The notes beneath the pieces are model-generated. The model was not told where the DNA came from. It saw only the letters and a program-made list of their open reading frames with translations, and did no database searches. 64,000 nt of DNA. Source: Megalonaias nervosa (Eukaryota; Mollusca; Bivalvia; Unionida; Unionidae). Position 1 is the first letter of the stretch, and every line of letters begins with the position of its first letter. The stretch lies in the NCBI GenBank assembly GCA_016617855.1, contig JAECUM010096226.1, positions 1 through 64,000 of the forward strand. The letters run 5' to 3'. Position numbers and translations under genes: made by a program. Of this stretch, positions 34,498-46,206 are shown piece after piece.

Positions 34498-34567
34498 AAT
34501 AACATCAGTGTAGTCTAAGTATGGTAGTATGCTATTACCACCATACTTACACTACACTGACGTTATT
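34498..34567. repeat. 70-nt inverted repeat able to form a 28-bp hairpin
   Basis: The arms 34498-34525 and 34540-34567 are complementary at 26 of 28 positions (arm: AATAACATCAGTGTAGTCTA then AGTATGGT), with a 14-nt loop. The size is like a microRNA precursor, but a foldback element is equally possible. Confidence 0.7.
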
Positions 34568-36221
34568 TTTGTAGCACATATGTTTGGTCAACAAGTCCTG
34601 TATAATCCTGTATAATGGGGGACTTTTAATATGACATATGACTTGAATATTTTCATTCCTCTGAAGATTATTCTCAACCAAAACCCTAATGGTTATGTAA
34701 CCATTTGCAGATGTTTCATTCAATTTATGATTCAAAGGATTACATTCTAATTTACCACAGCTCTATTTTGCTGGGTAGTAATTAGTTATCCACATTGTCT
34801 CAACTGTGTTTACTTTCTTGTCATTTTCCATATCACAGAGATTTTTGAAATGGTCCTCAGGTTCATTAAAATTGAAATTTTTACATGTAAAGTGGTTTAA
34901 ATTCGAAACTGTGTGAATTTTTATTTACAGTTATTTCTCACAAATTTACAAGGAAAAGACTCATTACATTTAAATAATTCCATAAGTTATTATGACTCTG
35001 GGATTGCTTGACACAATTACAGCAATTTCTCTTCAAATCAATAGTCAAATACATGTAAGGCTAAAATAGGTTAAGCCTTGCATAAGTTCGACACTGATAA
35101 AGTTTTAAAGGTCAAATACATAGATGACACAAATATGAGTGACAGTGAGACAGTGCAAAATAATGGCCACAGTGGGAGAGATCAAATAAAATATTGAGTT
35201 GTGGGTGGATGTAAGATAATTTGTGTTCTGCTGCAAGATAATGAGAAAGGTCAGATATGAGGAAAATAGCAGAATCTAATTTAAGTAAGGATCCCTAAAG
35301 GACACTCTGTCTGATTTTAACTTTGAAATATCATCGAGTGGTGTCATCTGCGTATATGTCAGCTCAAAAACAGTTGCCATTATTTCAAAGACAGATAATT
35401 TACGAGAATTAGAAATAGATGTGGACACAAAAGTGAGCCCTGTTGTACTACACATGTAACTGGTTGTTATTTGGAAAATTTGAAATCACTCTAATGTTGG
35501 TACTGACGCACTAGCTTACCACTACCCACCAGAATTAATTTATGCAAATTTAAAGATTATCAATACAACAATTAAACTCATTGTCAATCATAAATTCATT
35601 TTAACCAAATTTTGCTGTCATTTAATGAATTCTACTTATAGTAACTCTGTGTTGGGTATTCGACACATTCCATGTTTCTGCCTTGATGCTTAAAGACATT
35701 TGGAATTTTCAAACATGACAAAAGATCATGTAAAACTTCCATGTTAATCTACTGGAGATCATAATAAATGTTACTTCACCCATCTATAGTCTATATTAAA
35801 AATTGGGTAATGCAGGCAATTTAAATTTAACTTTCGGGGAGGGGGGTTATTGGCAAACAAACAACATTCTGTTTTTGGGATCATAGTAAAATATAAAACA
35901 AGCACTTGAAGTTCTGATAATAAAAAGACAAAAGGAAAGACCTTAAATCACATGCTGATTTTGTTTTTTTCTCTCCACTCCCCCCCCCCAATTTTATGAA
36001 AATTGTGTGTGCCAGTTTTGTATATTTTACTTTTTCTGCTTCCTCAGCATTCTGCACCAAGAAACATCCAATATTTTGTTTAATCTCTTTCGAATCTCAA
36101 ACTTCCGTCAATGTATGATGTCCTATAAACTTTATATTTTGTATCAACCTTGTCATAATAACAAGTCAATGTTTGTACAATGGTTTCCAGTTGGAAATAT
36201 ATCCATGATAACTTGTATAAT
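34568..36221. other. No gene seen; unassigned DNA
   Basis: AT-rich, apparently low in obvious repeats, with a C-run at 35982-35990. No open frame resembles a known protein. Confidence 0.4.
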
Positions 36222-36400
36222 GATTTTAAGAGGCTACACCATTAGGCTCAGGACCAGAAGGGTGTGGGGTTCAATTCCCGCTATCAGATCTCCCTGCAAT
36301 AGCAGCTGTCATATGTCCTTGAACAAGACAATTTACTGTACTTGCTTCAATATGATGTAACCTTCAAAGTGTTGCTGTGCCACAAAACACCAAAACCAAA
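36222..36400 (+). mobile_element. SINE family 3 (tRNA-like head, ACACCAAAACCAAACC end)
   Basis: Head ends in a good B box, GGGGTTCAATTCCCGC (about 36267-36282); body TGTCCTTGAACAAGACAATT; tail CACAAAACACCAAAACCAAA. Other copies: 40683-40885, 42240-42395, 42755-42945, 44900-45120, 45325-45495, 46207-46395, 52700-52880. Confidence 0.75.
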
Positions 36401-37017
36401 CCAATCCTCTCCTTCTTCTGTTGATACTGGTATTACAGGATAAATTATGTATATCAAAAGCGCTTTTTATAGAATAAAGGCTGGGGTGTGAAAAGGATAT
36501 ACTATGGCATATTAGAGAGGACTGCACTTTGTGAATAAAAAAAAAATCTAATACATCACCAAGGAAAGACTGCACACAGAGATAAGTTATCTCTTAGTAC
36601 TGGTTAAAAATAATTCATAGTCAGACAGGAATGTAGGCACAGTCTAGTGTGTGTCAATTATAATATAGCTCAAAGTCTATGTATGGCAAAACACCATTCG
36701 AGGCCAGAAGCATGCAGCATCTTAAAAGAAAAGGGTGGAATATTAATAGTAATAATAAAATCTGTCATTAGTCTTAATGACTGGGATGCGGAAAGGGAGA
36801 TAACATAATCTGTAACAATAACTGACAGGGCTTAAATCCAAGAAAGAGTACATCTACTTCATAATTTCTACAGTAGATTATTCTTCTATCAAAAGTCATC
36901 AGATTGGAATCATCCTCTAGATAAAATCGCATTATTTAAAGCCATGTATTTCAGAAACCTTTGGACTTTTTCAAAAATTAATTTATAGAGTAGACCAGCA
37001 ACTGTGGTGGCCAAAAA

Positions 37018-37198
37018 CTTATCAACTGTTACTGTATATACTCGCTCATAATTGAGCCCAACTGCAAACAGCAAACCCAGATCAGGGTCTATATTGTTTG
37101 ATTACTCCTAACAAACTGCATAGACCCAGATTTGCTAAAACATTATGTTATGGCAGATCTGTTTCTGTGCACTCAGCAGTTGGATTGCAAGTGTGTTT
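37018..37198. mobile_element. Small TIR element, family A
   Basis: Starts CTGTATATACTCGCTCATAA; internal CCCAGATCAGGGTCTATATT and inverted ATGGCAGATCTGTTTCTGTG. The right terminus is lost next to the adjoining SINE. Confidence 0.65.
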
Positions 37199-37722
37199 TG
37201 GATTTTTAACATAGCTTTAACAGTTTTTCAATTATATTGCTATGATGTCTGCAGTGTGGCAGCTTACAGTGATGTCTAGCACTGGGGCATCATGCTGCAG
37301 ACTGTAGCATCATGTCCCACCCAGTCACATTAGCCTGACACCTCTGTCTGCGTGGTTTCGAGTCTTAGGCTCGGCTAACATGGCTATGTGAGAAAGCTTG
37401 CCAGTAGCTTCTTGTGGGTCGGTGGTTTTTCCCAGGGTTTTCCCGGGTTCTTCCTCCACCATTTATACTGGCCGCCATGTATAGACTATCTTGTGCTGAA
37501 AAATGGTGTTAAACCCTACAACAACAACAACAACAACAACATTATTCTGACACCAGAATGACCAGTCCTAACACTAAACTCTTAATGCTGAATGCCTAGC
37601 GAGGCAGCTGTTAGTACAGTTTTTTGTAAGCCATTGGTATGACTCAGACGAGGTTCAAACCCACGACCTCCAACATCTGTGGCAGACATTCTAACCACTA
37701 GGCCACCAGAGTGGTTGGTTGT
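37199..37722 (-). mobile_element. SINE family 1, full length, interrupted by a family 2 SINE
   Basis: Minus strand: tRNA-like head GGTGGCCTAGTGGTTAGAAT (A box) and GGGTTTGAACCTCG (B box) at about 37715-37660, then the body with GGTCATTCTGGTGTCAG, then the 3' part GCAGACATCATAGCAATAT and TTAAAGCTATGTTAAAAATC. The body is split at 37342/37539 by the insertion below. Confidence 0.85.
37343..37538 (+). mobile_element. SINE family 2 nested in SINE family 1, 5'-truncated
   Basis: Runs from TCTGTCTGCGTGGTTTCGAG through AAGCTTGCCAGTAGCTTC and GGTTCTTCCTCCACC to AATGGTGTTAAACCCTA and a (CAA)n tail. It is bounded by a target duplication of about 16 bp: ACATTAGCCTGACACC (37327-37342) and ACATTATTCTGACACC (37539-37554). 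Confidence 0.88.
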
Positions 37723-37768
37723 AACTTAAGAGTGATTATATACAATAAATTATATATAAATCTGCATG

Positions 37769-37771
<3 letters not shown>

Positions 37772-37803
<32 letters not shown>
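37772..37803. repeat. (TC)n microsatellite
   Basis: About 16 units. Confidence 0.95.
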
Positions 37804-37806
<3 letters not shown>

Positions 37807-39478
37807 TATTAGTTTCTCAAAACATTTCTCACATGCTACCAAAAGTAGAAATACTGAAAAAAAAATAAAAAAATAAATGCAAAGTTTATTTTATCAAAAG
37901 AAATAAGTAATTTGTGACCATGCAAATTATAGACTTGATGTTTGATGTGATAAAATACAAAATCTACACCAGAAATATGCAATAACTTGTAACAAAATGT
38001 CTTTTGATTGGCAGGTTGAACTTGTTTCATATTCATTTAGGATATTCGCGAAAACTGATTAACATTATATTAACATGTTTGGTGATGTTTTTTGAAGTTA
38101 ACAAACAAATAAATGCATCAAGATCCCTACACATTGAACATAAATCCTAACTTTATGCACTGATGATAATTAGAACCATACAAAGCATGAAGAGCCAGGT
38201 AGATCTCAATACTTCCCAAGTTATCGCCTGGGGGCCAAATCTATGTAGATTGGGATGAAATCTGAGGTCAATGTCATCTGCATGTATACAGCTTTCATTC
38301 ATGCCAAATAGGTGTATATATGGTTACAAGGTGAGGCTCTTAGCAATTTATATGGACTGAGTTTGTGGGATAGGAACAGACCCCCAGAGCATCACCCAGG
38401 GGTCCCAGCTTGACACGTGTTCAAACTTTTGTCACTAAGATCACATATATTGTTTAAGTACATGTAATGCGAAACAACTCCTGAGTTATTTGAAATTTAG
38501 GCAAAATGACTCCCATACCGACATGCACAATCAAAATTCTGAAAGTGTTGGCACTGTCTATATCCATATTGAAGTAAATTACCCATGTGTCAAGTGTCTA
38601 GTTCTAACAGTATAAAAGTTCAATGACATTGCATAATTTCCCCACACATCTTTAATAAGCAACCTAAACATACAGTAAAACTGACTTATTGTGAACCCCT
38701 GGAAACTTGTCATCTTGGGACAAAAATACTTCTTATTCCAAAACATACTGGAAAAAGTTTCACTTTTAAAAATTTGTCTCAAAACTTTAAAAAATATAAC
38801 TTTCCATCAAAACTCCTGCTCAATGTTGTATTAAAATAATTCTTCAGTCCTTTATAGAATGTAAAACTTGTTTATTCTTTATTTGGCTTGTTTCTTCCTC
38901 ATTGCTTTTGAACAAATAAATCCAAATTAAAAGGAAACAAGCAAATGATCAACAGGAAGTGTGGATCATGTTCTCACCTATACCAATGTCACAGCAACTG
39001 AAGCTGCCTCTACTATGCTTGAAAAATGACAAAATCAAAAGTGAAAACTTGAAGTTATAAATCGTTTTGTGAATAAAAAGCTGTTTAGGTGTTTGATTTT
39101 CATTTTACAGCAAGAACTATTCTGCTGGCCAAAATAGTCAACTATTCGTAATTACAGAGTAGCCAATTTCACTGATGTACGTTTGTCTACGTACAAAACA
39201 CAATCAATGCAAAGTTACTTTTTTTGGCCTACTTTCCCTCACAAGATGATGCAATATAACTGTTGACATGGAATTGTTGTCAGTATGTGCATGTGTGTTT
39301 TAGATAAGTGAAAGTGTGTTTAGCTGAAAGGGAAACCTGCTGTTATTCTGAGTTAGCAGACCTTTCCAGACCTGGCAATGTTCAGTCAACTTAATTATAG
39401 AACAGGAATAACTGAGTTTAATTTGTCAGGAAGAAGGTGACACTAGCATAGAATTGTCCCAATTCTTTCATCATAAAA

Positions 39479-39480
<2 letters not shown>
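37804..39480. other. No gene seen; unassigned DNA
   Basis: AT-rich, no clear repeat or coding signal. Around 38200-38420 the sequence is more complex (GGTCCCAGCTTGACACGTG) but unassigned. Confidence 0.4.

Positions 39481-39549
<69 letters not shown>
39481..39549. repeat. (GT)n microsatellite, about 35 units
   Basis: Uninterrupted. It directly abuts the 3' end of the SINE below, whose tail in other copies is CA-rich. Confidence 0.97.
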
Positions 39550-39550
<1 letters not shown>

Positions 39551-39785
39551 TTAGGATTTTTAATGAAGCTTTAACAACTTTCCAGTCATACTGCTACGAT
39601 GTCTGCCTTGTGGCAATTTAAAGTGATGTCTAACACTGGGGCAACATGCCGCAGACATGTAGTGTCATGTCCCACCCAATCACATTATCCTGACACCAGA
39701 CTGACCAGTCATAACACTAAACTCTTAATCCTGAGCACCAAGTGAGGCAGCTGCTAGTACCATTTTTATAAGTCTTTGGTCATAA
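39550..39785 (-). mobile_element. SINE family 1, 5'-truncated
   Basis: Minus strand, from AAAATGGTACTAGCAGCTGC through TCAGGATAATGTGATTGGGT to GTTAAAGCTTCATTAAAAAT. The tRNA head is missing. Confidence 0.82.
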
Positions 39786-40682
39786 AAAAAATGAACTAAA
39801 ATGTCCTAAAACTTACAGGGCATCAAAAATTATTTTTGTCAATAATTTAACATTTGTCCAAATATATATGGTAAATACAGCATTATGTAAACACAATGAT
39901 TCAATACATACAAATTCACTTAATGTTAATAATAAATATAATGTATCAGTGTTCACAGTGTTCCAAGCACCAAACAAGCTTTAACGGCCATAGTGTGATC
40001 AACTTGAAAACTGTAGTGACTATTTCAAATATTTTGCTGCCAAGACCTAATTATTTTTTGGTCTTAGAAAAAGAACAAATCCATCAAGTGAGGAATTAAT
40101 GGTAGAAGTTGACAAAAAGTAATTATAAAAAGCACAAGATTATTTTTAATAGCATACTTAGGATATCTGGCAGCCAGAACATTTAAGGCCCCACCCCCCA
40201 ACCAAAAATATGTTACAGTTGGCTGGCCATCCCTGTTTCTCACTGCCAACCTAGCACTTTCTTCTTCCAAGGTAAACAAAAACAAATCACAAAAATATAT
40301 ATATATATAATGTTTTTAAAAACAAATTTACAAATGACCTCCCTACCATAATTTTAAAACAAAACAAATGGAGGGGGGCTAACAGTCACCATGTGCTTCC
40401 CTACTGAATCTGTTAAATCTGTTTTACTACATATTACCTGCCTTCAAATAAACTGATATCATATTCTAATGATAATAGTTCACATTAATAATGCCTAAAA
40501 GCCAGGCCATATCTGTGTTTATGGAAATATGACAGGCAATAAATTTGCCGTTAACTAAACTTTCCACATTTGTCTTCATGTCCATACTTTTCCAGATTTG
40601 CACCATTAATTGAGGTTGACTGCAGTGATAATGTATTAGACTGGTCACTTTCAAGAGCTTTATACCAGACTTGCTTTATGTT

Positions 40683-40885
40683 TGGTTTGGTTTGGTTTTG
40701 ATTTTATGGTACAGCCACACAAGCAGGTCATTTTGTACTTAGGCAATTTTAAGCTAGGTGTCTACCAAAAAACTTACCTGGGCTGATCCAATGGTAGAAC
40801 TCTTAATCACTGCCCCCACCCCCATTCCCTGTCCTGTCAGTTATGGGTCCAACCACTAACCACTGAGACACTATAATCATGATTG
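40683..40885 (-). mobile_element. SINE family 3
   Basis: The left end GTTTGGTTTGGTTTTGATTT is the complement of the family tail; on the right, CACTAACCACTGAGACACT is the complement of an A-box-like head. Confidence 0.65.
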
Positions 40886-41844
40886 CCCCCATTTTATTGC
40901 CTCATATGACGTGCAGGAATGCCAATCGAGCCCATTCAACATTCGCATGATGCTTGAGGTTATTCATAATCATGAGCAAAGATGACAAATTAAACTAGTT
41001 ACTAGGATCCTGCTGTCTAGAAATTTTAAAATGATGCACTGTGAATTAAATTACCTAGGCTTCAGGTGTTAATACAAAATATGGTATAGAAGACACAACA
41101 CTTTTGATCATTTCCACCCACCAGTTCTGAATTTTTAGGCACAAATGTGATCATTTAGTTGCAGCTTGGTGTGCTGTCATACTAATGGAGTTTTACTATA
41201 CATATTTCAGCAAGATCTGCAATTTTGTGGATGGCCGATCACATCAGAAAACTATATTCTTCAACTTGAATATTAAAGAGGGAATGCATGTACATATACA
41301 GGGATATATACAGCATTCTTACTCTATCAGGTTACAATATTATCAACAGGTGGCTGGTAAGGGTTTGGTAAACTAGTGATACTGCAGCAATATTTACCAT
41401 ACTTCACCATATACTGTACCCCTGAAATCAAAATAGACAAAGAGGGTGTGACCATGTAAAAAACAAGATTTCTGACATTTTAGCCATCCTGGTATACATC
41501 TTAAAATGTAGTTTAAGTTCTTTATGTCCATATTTATAAAGCCTGAATTCCTTCTTGTACATTAACAATAACCAAGATTACTTACTTAAAATATCAAAAG
41601 TATATTCCATACTTCCAAACTATATGTTCTCATAACAAACACCAGAAAACTTGGATGTAGTGTTTCAGTTGGAATCTAATATGACTGTAATGTTATAACA
41701 CAGCAACAATTCAAGCATTGTGTTTTAAATTCCAGGGCACAGCATTCCACAAGATACTAAACAAGAAAAAAAACATCACAAGCTGATTTTGAATACTGCA
41801 TACTGTACTCACTCTTTATAACACTACTAGCGACCAGTGTATCA
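40886..41844. other. No gene seen; unassigned DNA
   Basis: No clear repeat or coding signal. Confidence 0.4.
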
Positions 41845-41847
41845 TGC

Positions 41848-42128
41848 TGTTGTTGCTGTTATGGATTTAACAACATTTTTCAGCACAAAATAGGCCAGTC
41901 ATGATGGCCAATATAATTTGAGGAGAATGAACCCATTAAAACCCTGGGAAGAACCATCAACTCACAGGAAGCTACCAGCAAGCTTTTTCACATACCCACA
42001 TTGGCCGAGGTCAAGAATCAAAACCCATGTGGACAGAGGTCAAGACTCAAAACCCATGTGGACAGAGGTGAGATGTCAGTGATCTGTAGAGGCAAGCACC
42101 TTAGGCCACTTGGCCAATAGGGACCCCC
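41848..42128 (-). mobile_element. SINE family 2, near full length, with internal duplication
   Basis: Minus strand: head TTGGCCAAGTGGCCTAAGGT, body AAGCTTGCTGGTAGCTTCCT. The segment GAGGTCAAGACTCAAAACCC with ATGTGGACA occurs twice in tandem near 42008-42068. Confidence 0.8.
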
Positions 42129-42239
42129 AATTTTCAATGTGAGAGAGTTTTATTGGGATGGTCTAAACAAGGCTATGTTGTAACAGTGCATACAAGCCCC
42201 TACCAACAGTGTATTGTTTGTAATGTTAAAAAATACCAT

Positions 42240-42395
42240 AAATAGTTCTTCAGCCATACTGTCCTACCATCAAATCGGCCTGGACTGGCTACCATGGTGT
42301 GTCCTTGAGCAAGACACTGTACTCCAACTGTAGCAATAGTAAACAATTTGTGTTGCTTTGTAATAAAATACCAAACCAATCGTTTACTATTAACC
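42240..42395 (+). mobile_element. SINE family 3, 5'-truncated
   Basis: Body GTGTGTCCTTGAGCAAGACA; tail ATAAAATACCAAACCAATC. Confidence 0.65.
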
Positions 42396-42584
42396 TCATC
42401 TACTTCCATAAAGAAAGCAATTAACAGTTCCTCTATGCAGAGCAAACATAAACATACTTAGCACCTCCCTGAAGTCTTGAGCCAATGGTCAGTACAAGAA
42501 CCTACAGCTATTAACAGGTTTTGAATGGTTGAACTGTATTACACAATACAGATAAACACAGTGTGTGTGTGTGTGTGTATGTGT

Positions 42585-42754
42585 TGTACACAGATGTTTA
42601 ACACATTATTGGCTACATCAAGCCAAGGAAATGGCTGCAAAGTTCCCAAGAACATACTATGGTAGCAGATACTAGCTGGCCTAGGTGGGTATCAAACTTA
42701 TGACCCTTGGAGTAAATTATAGGAGCAAAATCGAGCAATGTCCTGCAATGTAAA
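42585..42754 (-). mobile_element. SINE family 4 (tRNA-Thr-like head), diverged
   Basis: Minus strand: B-box region AAGTTTGATACCCACCTAGG, body CCATTTCCTTGGCTTGATGT and 3' end AATAATGTGTTAAACATC. Confidence 0.65.
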
Positions 42755-42945
42755 CTGAAGCCATGGTGGCTCAGTAGTTACTCATGACCAGTAGATGCAG
42801 TCTCAATTCTCACCTTAGTATTAATGGTTATTTGCTGTGGTATAGTGTGTACTAACAGGCAAGGGACCTCAATCTACAGGTTTACCATGGTATACTAATA
42901 ACCTCCTCATGTTACAGTATTGTGAAATACCAAATCAATCCCACA
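42755..42945 (+). mobile_element. SINE family 3
   Basis: Head CCATGGTGGCTCAGTAGTTA, B-box region GTCTCAATTCTCACC, tail GTGAAATACCAAATCAATC. Confidence 0.65.
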
Positions 42946-42989
42946 AAGTATATTAAAATGTAGTAAATATACTATATTTGTTTTTTGTT

Positions 42990-43150
42990 GTTTTTTACAG
43001 GACTTTTAACACATTACTGGATATGTAATGCCAAGGAAATGGAACCTAAGGCAGATGACCCCAGTTGGCCTGGATGGGTATCAAACCTTCAACCCTTGGA
43101 TTACGAGTCTGATGCCCCACCAACTGCGCTACAACAGCTTCCCAAACATA
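42990..43150 (-). mobile_element. SINE family 4, clear tRNA head
   Basis: Minus strand: GTAGCGCAGTTGGTGGGGCA (A box), GACTCGTAATCC where an anticodon loop would be (CGT, a Thr anticodon), AGGTTTGATACCC (B box), then the body CCATTTCCTTGGCATTACAT. A plain tRNA gene is excluded because the acceptor stem does not close and the body continues. Confidence 0.8.
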
Positions 43151-43407
43151 CAGCATCTCTGTACATGGATGACTTCACAAGCATTCTTCAGACTTGGCTC
43201 AAATTTTAAATCATCCAATATTCTGTAAACTAAATGTCGGTCAAATTTTGCTATTTTTATGATATTGGTTAAGTTGTTCTTATGCAATTTAGTGTAGTTT
43301 GAGCTTAAGGTCAGTAATGGAACTACTAATTTCTACAAGTCTATTGATATCATTTTTGATTCATTTTCTTTGGCATCTTCAACAATCCTATTCATATTGT
43401 GAACCAT

Positions 43408-43775
43408 ATACATTAGAACCTGTCTTGAAAGACCACCTCTTCAGCCACAAAATAGTGGTCTCTCAAGACAGGTGGTCTCTCACAACAGGTCATAACACTA
43501 TAACAGGGGTTGGCAACCTACGGCATGCGTGACAGAGGTTTTGTGTAGCATGCGAAGGGCAGCCAAAAATCTCGATTTTAATAGCTTTATTCTCTTACTG
43601 GTGACACGCGCTCATTCATTTTGTAATTAATCCAGAAAAATGTGGCACACTATATAAAATAGATTGCCAACCCCAGCACTATATAATCAATAAATCTGTG
43701 CATGGAGATCCTCGTCTTTCAAAACAGGTGGTATCATAGCAGAGATTTCTCATTGGACAGGTTTTACTGTATCAA
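43408..43775. mobile_element. Small TIR element, family F, interrupted by a hAT-type MITE
   Basis: Ends are inverted forms of AGTAAAACCTGTCTTGAGAG; internal phrases are GGTCTCTCAAGACAGGTGGT and TGCATGGAGATCCT. A second copy without the insertion lies inverted at 45878-46040. Confidence 0.8.
43504..43676. mobile_element. hAT-type MITE, 173 bp
   Basis: Starts CAGGGGTTGGCAACCTACGG and ends with the inverted TTGCCAACCCC plus AG. Flanks are CACTATAA (43496-43503) and CACTATAT (43677-43684), an 8-bp target duplication with one change. CAGGGGTTGGCAA is a known hAT terminus style. No coding capacity. Confidence 0.9.
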
Positions 43776-43780
43776 ATTAT

Positions 43781-44194
43781 TTGAAGCTGACAAATTCAAC
43801 TCAAACAAAGAATAACATGGCTGCCCTTAATAAGTACAGAAAGGATCCAAATACTGAAGAGGGAAGGCATTTTTATGTCAGCATCTATGGTATGGAACGG
43901 GGGGGGGGTTTCAATGCAATTCAATTCAATACTGGTGAGAGAAGGAACTTTTACATTGGCATGTACGGTACTGTTATCAAAGACTCATTGTTCGGTATGA
44001 GCTATCTGCTGACAGGTAGTGCATCTAATCGTGCTGTAAATCATTCAAATAATTTGCAATTTCATACAAATTACTGGTTTATCTCCAAGTATTTATTAAG
44101 GCCTGGCTCTTTACAACAGTCTCAATACAATTTCAACACAAACTGTTTATTGTTTACCATCCAAGCTAAGGTAGGTATGATTTTCATGGGGTAA
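43781..44194 (+). other. Unrecognised 137-codon open frame
   Basis: Begins MKLTNSTQTKNNMAALNKYR. I see no signal peptide, membrane segment or known motif. It sits in a repeat-dense non-coding stretch without a nearby partner frame. It may be a chance frame or part of an exon; function cannot be given. Confidence 0.15.
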
Positions 44195-44899
44195 TAACTT
44201 GAGCGGGTAAAACCAGGTCGATTCAGGAGTAATTGCTACAGTTTTGAAAGATCAGAATCTAAATTCAAGATGCAGCTTTATCTACTTTGGCTTGCATTTA
44301 CAGAGGCAATCCAACTGAAAACAATAAACTTGACTGGTGCATGAATTATATAGTTCATGTAAAGTTCCTTCTAAGATGTATAGTGATCCCTCTTTGTAAT
44401 GCCATTATTAAGTTAGAGAACTTTATAAAGAGGGAGGTTCCTACAAGGCTATGTTACATGGGTGCATGCAAAAAACAAAAATGTAAGGTATATTAGGATG
44501 TGAAATCGTATTATTATTCATTCTCATTTTTGCCAAGAACATTATATCGAGGGATTGTCCAACAATGCTAGGGACTTCCATTGGATTTTATGTTTGACAG
44601 GGTGTTGCCAAACTAGGGTCAGGGTGTTTGGGGGGCCTACCCAATGTGGATATAGGTTTTGTTTTGAAGTAGCCAGGTGTAATGTAAAAGTAACATTTTT
44701 TTCCCCCATCAGCTACATCATGCGAAGGATATGTAAGAAGCAGTGATATTGTTAGGGGCTTTAAAGTGAGGTACCACTCTGATGTCACATACCAATAATA
44801 AGCAAACAAATCACGGTCAGTACTTTTTGCTTTTATTATAAGTTAGGTGGAAAATACACACCATGCTGATGCATTGTGCATTTTCAGATTGGTCTACCT

Positions 44900-45120
44900 G
44901 TAGACAGTTAGGTTAGGTTTGATTTGTTTGGGCATTTTGTGGCACAGCAACACAAGTAGTTTATCTTGATGCTGAGACAATTGGAATGAATTGCCTTGCT
45001 CGAGGACACAATGCAGTATATGACCCAGGCCTATCATATAGTAGAATTGAAACCTATGCCATTTTTCAGTCAAGAGTTCATGAGTTAGGCATGATCACCA
45101 ATTGGCCACAGTAGTTCCTG
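44900..45120 (-). mobile_element. SINE family 3
   Basis: The left part has TTTGTGGCACAGCAACACAA, as in the family tail complement; the body has GAATTGCCTTGCTCGAGGAC. Confidence 0.65.
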
Positions 45121-45187
45121 CCTCCATTTTAAAGTTTCCTCTTATATGTAGGATCATGCACCAGGAATATCTCACATTCCCAAACCC

Positions 45188-45302
45188 ACAGGGTATACAT
45201 AGGGTATACACAGGGTATACATATGGTATACACTGGGTATAAACAGCATATACACATGGTATACACAGGGTATACACAGGGCATAAACAGGGTATACGCA
45301 GA
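45188..45302. repeat. 11-bp tandem repeat, about 10 copies
   Basis: The unit is GGTATACACAG with ATAT/ATAG variants. Minus-strand open frames through it are period artefacts. Confidence 0.92.
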
Positions 45303-45324
45303 TGGGTGCATATTATTTAAGCTT

Positions 45325-45495
45325 GGGTTGCACTGGCATTGAACGACATATCAGAACAAGAAAGGTTATGTCAATTAGAGTAAACTGCCTTGCCCAGTGA
45401 CAGATCATGGTGGCTGACTGATCTTGTTCTAGGAAGGATTCAAACCTTCATCATTCTAATTGCAAATCAATCCTGCCAACCACTCAGCCACTGCA
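45325..45495 (-). mobile_element. SINE family 3 with clear A and B boxes
   Basis: Minus strand: GTGGCTGAGTGGTTGGCAGG (A box) and AAGGTTTGAATCCTTCC (B box), body CACTGGGCAAGGCAGTTTAC. Confidence 0.75.
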
Positions 45496-45877
45496 TCACT
45501 TGTAGATTATACAAAAGGAAAAGTGAAGATTTTGTTTATGTCGATTGTGGAACCTTATCTTAATTGCTATAAACTGAAAACTGTTGGATGCATTCTCGTG
45601 GGTGCAAGTCTTATTTTAAAAGTGATTTTTATCTTTACTTCACATTTTAAAACTTAATTTCCAACATAAATGAAAATCTGCAACAGATTACATTAATGAT
45701 ATACTGAATTATTTTGAGGTGCACCATGATGTAAGTTACACCTAGGAACTATTTTAGAGCTTGATACATTACATACCACACCTACTGCTGATATTAATCA
45801 CACTAATTCATCTTCTGAAGCAGGTGCTTTCACCTGTGAAATTGAAACTGGCAGAGACCTAAAATATGTAGCATAGT

Positions 45878-46040
45878 AAAAACCTGTCTTGAGAGAACTC
45901 TGCTTTAAGAGACAACCTGTTCTGAGATACCAGGATCTCCATGCACATATTGATTATATAGGGTTATTACTGGTAATGAGACCACCTGTCTTGAGAGACC
46001 ATTGTTTGCAAAAGAGGTGGTCTTTCCAGACAGATTCTAC
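45878..46040. mobile_element. Small TIR element, family F, uninterrupted copy
   Basis: Starts TAGTAAAAACCTGTCTTGAG and ends in the inverted AGGTGGTCTTTCCAGACAG. Its centre (TATTGATTATATAGGGTTAT) is the empty form of the site hit by the hAT MITE in the 43408 copy. Confidence 0.8.
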
Positions 46041-46206
46041 TCTACCTATCTGATTACCAATTAACTATTACAGTACTTTTTATTAGTAATATAGGAATCA
46101 TGGGAAATCATGAGATGACCAATACCGCATATAATTATTTAAAGGCGTACTGACAGAAGTTCACATACTGGAGAGGAAATGGCATATACATGCCTTTACC
46201 ACTGAC

